Below are positions 47,538 through 51,430 of a stretch of DNA of 51,430 nt, piece by piece. Source of the DNA: Sedimenticola sp. GTDB lineage: Bacteria > Pseudomonadota > Gammaproteobacteria > Chromatiales > Chromatiaceae. Every line of letters begins with the position of its first letter. Position 1 is the first letter of the stretch. The notes below the pieces were generated by a model, which was not told where the DNA came from, did no database searches, and was given only the letters and a program-made list of their open reading frames with translations. The stretch spans positions 1 through 51,430 of the forward strand of contig JALSRN010000049.1 of assembly GCA_026984735.1 (NCBI GenBank), written 5' to 3'. The translations under genes were made by a program, and so were the position numbers.

Positions 47538-47708
47538 CTCCCGACGGCTTGGCAGCCCTGGATTCCGGCCCTCCGCTGCGCTCCGGCCGGAATGACGAGG
47601 GAGGAGGAGCTCCGGCCTGATTGACGAGGAGTCGCCATCCCCACGAAGCCTGTGCCTGCAAAGACGGGGAGCGGGAATACCGCCCAAGATGACAAGGGGG
47701 GACCGCGC

Positions 47709-49055
47709 TCAATCCTCCACGGGCACGGCCCGCAGATCGTGGGCGTCTGCGCCGGTGACCTCCACTTCCACGAAGTCGCCCGGCTCCAGATCCCACTCCG
47801 GAGGGAGGATCACGCGACCATCGATCTCCGGCGCGTCGCCGGGCCCCCGCGCCAGGATCGCTTCGTCGCCCACCTCGTCCACCAACACGACGAAGCGCCG
47901 ACCCACCTTCCGGGCCAGATTCTCGGCGCTGATCCGCGCCTGCACCTCCATGAAGCGCTCGAGCCGCTCCCGCTTCACCACTTCGGGCACGGCGCCCGGC
48001 AACTCGTTGGCCGCCGCCCCCTCCACCGGCGAATAGGCGAAAGCGCCCACCCGGTCCAGGCGCGCTTCGCGCAGAAAATCGAGGAGCGTCTCGAAATCGG
48101 ATTCGCTCTCGCCGGGAAAGCCCACGATGAAGGTGGAACGGAGGGTGAGGTCGGGACACTGCCGGCGCCAGCCGGCGATGCGGTCCAGCATCTTCTCGGC
48201 GGCCGCCGGCCGGCCCATCGCCTTCAGCACCGGCTCGCTGGCGTGCTGCAGCGGCATGTCGAGATAGGGCAGGATCTTCCCCTCCGCCATGAGGGGGATG
48301 AGACGATCCACCTGGGGATACGGATAGACGTAATGGAGCCGCACCCAGGCGGGCAGCTCGCCCAACGCGGCGGCCAGCGACTCGATGCGCGTGGGCAGAG
48401 GCTTCCCCCGCCAGAAATCGGGCCGGTACTTCAGATCGAGGCCGTAGGCGCTGGTGTCCTGAGAGACCACCAGCAGTTCGCGGACCCCCGACGCCACCAG
48501 CCGCTCCGCCTCGGCCGCCACCTCGGCCAGCGGCCGGCTCGCCAGGTCGCCCCGCAGCGAAGGGATGATGCAGAAGGTGCAGCGGTGGTTGCACCCTTCG
48601 GAGATCTTCAGATAGGCGTAGTGGCGCGGAGTGAGCTTCACCCCTTGGGGAGGAAGAAGGCGGCCCCACGGATCGTGGGGCGGCGGCAGGCGCCGGTGCA
48701 CCTGCTCCATCACCGCCTCGTAGGCGTGGGGCCCGGTGACGCCCAGCACCTGGGGATGGCGGCCGCGGATCTCCTCTTCGCGCGCGCCGAGGCAGCCGGT
48801 GACGATCACCCGGCCGTTGGCGGCGAGCGCCTCGCCGATGGCCTCCAGCGACTCCTCCACCGCCTCGTCGATGAAGCCACAGGTGTTGACGATGACCAGC
48901 TCGGCCTCTTCGTAGCTCGAGACCAGCCGGTAACCCTCGGCGCGCAACTGGGTGAGGATGCGCTCGGAGTCCACCAGGTTCTTGGGGCAGCCGAGGCTGA
49001 CGAAACCGATGGCGGGCGCCGGCGAACCGGGGGAAGGAGTCGCCGCTTCAGGCAT
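47709..49055 (-). CDS. rimO: Ribosomal protein S12 methylthiotransferase
   Basis: A 448-residue radical-SAM enzyme that methylthiolates Asp in ribosomal protein S12. Three MTTase cysteines are at 23 ([12 protein letters not shown]), 59 (VNTCGFI) and 88 (TGCLGAR). The radical-SAM cluster is CNHRCTFC (155, 159, 162), and a C-terminal TRAM domain ends the protein (about 380-445). CPKNLVD and CGFIDEA distinguish RimO from MiaB. It lies with trmJ and suhB between the two repeat clusters. Confidence 0.95.
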   Translation of the reverse strand: MPEAATPSPGSPAPAIGFVSLGCPKNLVDSERILTQLRAEGYRLVSSYEEAELVIVNTCGFIDEAVEESLEAIGEALAANGRVIVTGCLGAREEEIRGRHPQVLGVTGPHAYEAVMEQVHRRLPPPHDPWGRLLPPQGVKLTPRHYAYLKISEGCNHRCTFCIIPSLRGDLASRPLAEVAAEAERLVASGVRELLVVSQDTSAYGLDLKYRPDFWRGKPLPTRIESLAAALGELPAWVRLHYVYPYPQVDRLIPLMAEGKILPYLDMPLQHASEPVLKAMGRPAAAEKMLDRIAGWRRQCPDLTLRSTFIVGFPGESESDFETLLDFLREARLDRVGAFAYSPVEGAAANELPGAVPEVVKRERLERFMEVQARISAENLARKVGRRFVVLVDEVGDEAILARGPGDAPEIDGRVILPPEWDLEPGDFVEVEVTGADAHDLRAVPVED

Positions 49056-49134
49056 GGGTCGCGATCCGAGAGCGGAAGGCCGGCGCCCGATTCCGACGTT
49101 CCCTGCTCCATCGTGGGCGGGCCCGAGCCATGGG

Positions 49135-49485
49135 CTAGGCGTTGAGAAAGTCGGTGATCGAGACCGCTTGCGACTGGGCGATCTGCACCACGATGGTCTC
49201 CTCCAGCGCGATCTGCCCTTCGCGAACGTAGGGGAGCATCTCGTTCACCAGCTGCAGCACGATGGCCATGCCGTCGCGGTTGCGGTCGCCCTCGGGCAAG
49301 CGGGCGATGCCCTCCATCAGTTCCCGCTGGTAGTCGGCGAATCGCCGTCCCTGCTCTTCCAGGGAAGCGGCCTTGAAGTCGTCGGTGAAATTCACCAGCA
49401 GTTGCCAGCCGGCGCTGGCCGGATCGTCCACCACCGCGATGCGCAGGGGGCCGGTGATTTCGGTGGCAGGGTTCTGTTCGCTCAT
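49135..49485 (-). CDS. Small acidic protein of unknown function
   Basis: A 116-residue protein without cysteines or signal peptide. It reads as a strand followed by helices ([20 protein letters not shown], then [20 protein letters not shown]). I do not recognise a family. Its ATG overlaps the trmJ stop (ATGA), so it is co-translated with trmJ, which makes it likely real. The acidic composition suits a cytosolic partner protein. Confidence 0.7.
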   Translation of the reverse strand: MSEQNPATEITGPLRIAVVDDPASAGWQLLVNFTDDFKAASLEEQGRRFADYQRELMEGIARLPEGDRNRDGMAIVLQLVNEMLPYVREGQIALEETIVVQIAQSQAVSITDFLNA

Positions 49486-50234
49486 ATCGTCTTCCTCATC
49501 CACTGCTCCCTCCCCTCGCCGCTGCGCCGCTTCTTTCCCTGGGCGGCGTTGAGGATGCCGCGCAGGATGTTGATCTCGTGGGCGTCCAGCTCGGCGCGGT
49601 GGAACAACCGCCGCAGCCGGCGCAGCAGCTTTTCCGGGTTGCGCTCGTCGAGATAACCGATGTCGTAGAGCGCTTCCACCAGATGGTCCATGAAGCCCTC
49701 GAACGCCGCCAGCGGGGCGGGCTCGCGCTCCTCCTCCGGTACCGGCGCGCTCTTCGCCATGCGCAGCTCGTAAGCGATCACCTGCACCGCCATGGCCAGG
49801 TTGAGGGAGCTGTACTCCGGGTTGGCGGGGATGTGCACCAGATAGTGACACAGATCCAGCTCGGCGTTGCTCAAGCCGGTGCGCTCGCGCCCGAACAACA
49901 ACGCCACCTTGCGCCCCGCGGCCTCTTCCGCCGCCACCTTGCGCGCGCACTGGCGCGGATCGAGCTGGGGCCAGCGCACTCTGCGCAGGCGGGCGCTGGC
50001 GCCGATCACCAGCTGGCAGTCGGCGACGGCCTCTTCGAGGGAATCGAAAAGCCGGGCCCGATGCAGAAGGTCGTCCGCTCCCGATGCCCGCGCCACCGCC
50101 TGCCCGCTGAGATGGGGAACACAGCGCACCAGCGCCAGGTCGTCGAGCCCCATGTTCTTCATGGCCCGCGCCACGGCGCCGATGTTGCCGGCGTGGGAAG
50201 TCTCCACCAGGACGATGCGCACCCTACTCTGCAT
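49482..50234 (-). CDS. trmJ: tRNA (cytidine/uridine-2'-O-)-methyltransferase TrmJ
   Basis: A 250-residue SPOUT-class enzyme that 2'-O-methylates tRNA position 32. It has RIVLVETSHAGNIGAVARAM at the N-terminus, KVALLFGRERTGLSNAEL with the SAM knot, and the C-terminal helical extension EKLLRRLRRLFHRAELDAHE typical of TrmJ. In E. coli it is divergent from suhB; here both are on the same strand, 47 bp apart. Confidence 0.94.
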   Translation of the reverse strand: MQSRVRIVLVETSHAGNIGAVARAMKNMGLDDLALVRCVPHLSGQAVARASGADDLLHRARLFDSLEEAVADCQLVIGASARLRRVRWPQLDPRQCARKVAAEEAAGRKVALLFGRERTGLSNAELDLCHYLVHIPANPEYSSLNLAMAVQVIAYELRMAKSAPVPEEEREPAPLAAFEGFMDHLVEALYDIGYLDERNPEKLLRRLRRLFHRAELDAHEINILRGILNAAQGKKRRSGEGREQWMRKTI

Positions 50235-50281
50235 GGCGGGAGGGTACAACAAGGTTCCGGGGCATTGCCATCCGGAAGGGT

Positions 50282-51079
50282 TCAGGCTGGCAGTTCCTTC
50301 GAAAGGAAGGGACGGATGGTCTCCAGCATCACCGGATGGATCTTGACGTTGCCGGCCACCACGTTGCCGGTCTCGAAATGGCGGCCGCCGCCGGCCAGGT
50401 CGCTGACCACGCCCCCCGCCTCCTGCACCAGCAGGGCGCCGGCGGCGAAATCCCACCGTGCCAGCCCCAGCTCCCAGAAACCGTCGATGCGGCCGGCGGC
50501 CAGCCAAGCGAAATCGAGCGCCGCCGAACCGGGACGGCGCACGCCGGCGGCGTCGCGGATGAGCGCTTTCATCATGCCGAAATAGGCATCCACGAAACGC
50601 TGGTCGCGGTAAGGGATGCCGGTGCCCAGCAGGGCACCGTGCAGGTCCTTGCGCTTGGAGACGCGGATGCGGTGCTCGTTGAGATAGGCGCCGCCCCCCT
50701 TGTGCGCGGTGAAGGTCTCGTCGCGCAGAGGATCGTGGACCACGGCGGCGATCAGCTCGCCGCGGTGCTGCAGGGCGATGGAGATGGAGAACTGGGGAAA
50801 GCCGTGCAGATAGTTGGTGGTGCCGTCCAGCGGATCAATGATCCATTGATAGTCGTTCCCGGCGTGGTCGCCGCTCTCCTCGGCGAGGATGGCATGATCC
50901 GGGTAGGCCTTGCGGATGGCGCCGATGATGATTTTTTCCGAAGCGCGATCCACCTCGGTGACGAAGTCGTTGGCCTGCTTCTCTTCCACCGGGATGTTCT
51001 CCATCCGGTTGAAGTAGCGCAGCAGCAGACGCCCCGCTTCCCTTGCGGCGCGGGCGGCGATGTGGGTCATGGGATTCAT
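50282..51079 (-). CDS. suhB: Inositol-1-monophosphatase / SuhB
   Basis: A 265-residue Mg2+-dependent phosphatase, also an rRNA transcription and assembly factor in E. coli. The metal motifs are WIIDPLDGTTNYLHGFP and WDFAAGALLVQEAGG. The N-terminus MNPMTHIAARAAREAGRLL aligns with E. coli SuhB, which supports the ATG at 51079. It is the first gene of the suhB-trmJ-116 aa-rimO run, and its upstream DNA holds repeat units. Confidence 0.95.
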   Translation of the reverse strand: MNPMTHIAARAAREAGRLLLRYFNRMENIPVEEKQANDFVTEVDRASEKIIIGAIRKAYPDHAILAEESGDHAGNDYQWIIDPLDGTTNYLHGFPQFSISIALQHRGELIAAVVHDPLRDETFTAHKGGGAYLNEHRIRVSKRKDLHGALLGTGIPYRDQRFVDAYFGMMKALIRDAAGVRRPGSAALDFAWLAAGRIDGFWELGLARWDFAAGALLVQEAGGVVSDLAGGGRHFETGNVVAGNVKIHPVMLETIRPFLSKELPA

Positions 51080-51147
51080 GGGGCGCGAGGATAACCCAAC
51101 GGGGGCGATTCTTAAAGCAGAGTGCTTGGCGAGGCCAGAAGGATCAT

Positions 51148-51430
51148 GGATTTCCGCTCCCTGCCTTTGCGGGGACGGGCTTCGCGGGACTGACGACTCC
51201 TCGTCAATCGGGCCGGCGTTCCCCCTCCCTTGTCATTCTGGCCGAAGCGAAGCGGAGAGCCGGAATCCAGGGCTGCCAAGCCGTCGGGAGATTCCCGCCT
51301 GCGCGGGAATGACGATTCTTTCTCGTCATTCCGGCCGGAGTTCCCCCCCTCTCGTCATTCCGGCCGGAGTTCCCCCCTCTCGTCATTCCGGCCGGAGTTC
51401 CCCCCCTCTCGTCATGCCGGCCGAAGCGCA
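51148..51430. repeat. Inverted copy of the repeat cluster (cut by window edge)
   Basis: Read on the minus strand this stretch is collinear with the 3' part of the cluster at 47153-47679. Sub-repeats CCGGCCGGAATGACGAG (28-29 bp spacing) come first, then a dRS3-like hairpin, GACGGCTTGGCAGCCCTGG, a degenerate GATTGACGAGGAGTCG and a final hairpin. It continues past the window end. No coding gene is supported; 51080-51147, between the suhB start and this cluster, holds nothing I recognise. Confidence 0.8.
51291..51310. repeat. dRS3-like 20-bp hairpin
   Basis: ATTCCC-GCCTGCGC-GGGAAT, the inverted-orientation counterpart of the copies at 47365 and 47518. Confidence 0.7.

Larger units (their letters stand above)
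47254..47599. repeat. 153-bp tandem repeat, 2.3 copies
   Basis: Units start at GGATTCCGGCCCTCC at 47254, 47407 and 47560 (the third partial, 40 bp). The two full copies look identical by eye. Each contains three CCGGCCGGAATGACGAG sub-repeats at 30-bp spacing and one dRS3-like hairpin. Identity suggests a recent duplication by slippage or unequal recombination. Confidence 0.85.
47153..47679. repeat. Intergenic repeat cluster (hairpin and tandem units)
   Basis: This stretch is built of related modules. First comes a long hairpin flanked by ATTCCC/GGGAAT (47153-47194), then a 20-bp dRS3-like hairpin (47212-47231). The 153-bp tandem unit (47254-47599) follows, then a degenerate hairpin region with GACGGGGAGCGGGAAT near the end. 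No coding gene is supported. The ORFs on both strands are repeats of the same peptide pattern, because 153 is a multiple of three. The cluster is close to an inverted version of the one at 51148-51430. Confidence 0.85.

Noticed and set aside
47254-47599. Possible CRISPR array
   Set aside because: Repeat spacing is regular, but the spacers are themselves identical repeats and no cas gene is near.
47151-47687. Long open frames on both strands through the repeat cluster, giving repetitive peptides
   Set aside because: They arise because the 153-bp period is a multiple of three. There is no Shine-Dalgarno or conserved domain, and the same pattern opens in both directions.
51204-51386. Minus-strand 60-codon frame in the end repeat
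   Set aside because: It is made entirely of repeat units and lacks a ribosome site.

Overview
The window is GC-rich, densely coded bacterial DNA with almost no spare sequence. It is most likely a chromosome segment of a gammaproteobacterium outside the enterics. Three things suggest this: the leuC-leuD-leuB-asd-fimV-truA-trpF-trpB-trpA-accD-folC-SPOR-cvpA-purF-metZ gene order, the CmoA/CmoB tRNA-wobble pair, and the pyrH-frr-uppS-cdsA-dxr-rseP-bamA-skp-lpxD-fabZ-lpxA-lpxB-rnhB-dnaE block. An ArsR-rhodanese regulator next to a TlpA-like thioredoxin hints at reduced-sulfur or thiol handling, but the species cannot be named from this sequence.

Layout. 1-1972: two ABC-2 exporter permeases, the first cut by the window edge. 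1928-3735: minus-strand set of an ArsR-rhodanese regulator, an unknown exported protein and a TlpA-like protein. 3860-4219: small unknown protein. 4311-6033: M48 lipoprotein protease and a zinc-type CDF transporter. 6150-9069: plus-strand ubiA-bioA-rsmJ with stop/start overlaps. 9055-9225: a short terminal-inverted-repeat element whose two ends supply the stop codons of both flanking genes. 9222-27502: minus-strand biosynthetic super-cluster (leu, asd, fimV, truA, trp, accD, folC, cvpA, purF, metZ, then two small accessory genes). 27660-30786: cmoB, cmoA, a stand-alone SET-domain protein, a degenerate ArnD-like protein and a 65-aa protein as one tightly overlapped operon. 30977-31117: tiny membrane protein with a good promoter. 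31087-47061: the envelope block from pyrH down to dnaE, making UMP, undecaprenyl and isoprenoid precursors, CDP-diacylglycerol, lipid A and the outer-membrane assembly machine. 47153-47679: a repeat cluster. 47709-51079: rimO, an unknown acidic protein, trmJ and suhB. 51148 to the end: an inverted copy of part of the same repeat cluster.

Nearly all genes are translationally coupled by ATGA, GTGA, TTGA or TGATG junctions. Several starts are GTG or TTG (cmoB, lpxA and fabZ use TTG). No rRNA, tRNA, CRISPR array, prophage or full transposase gene was seen. The parts not explained by ordinary annotation are the 171-bp element between rsmJ and a methyltransferase, the inverted pair of repeat clusters around rimO-suhB with 20-bp hairpins resembling Neisseria dRS3, the 173-bp palindrome between truA and trpF, and the cmoAB operon that carries a SET protein and an apparently metal-site-less deacetylase-like protein.
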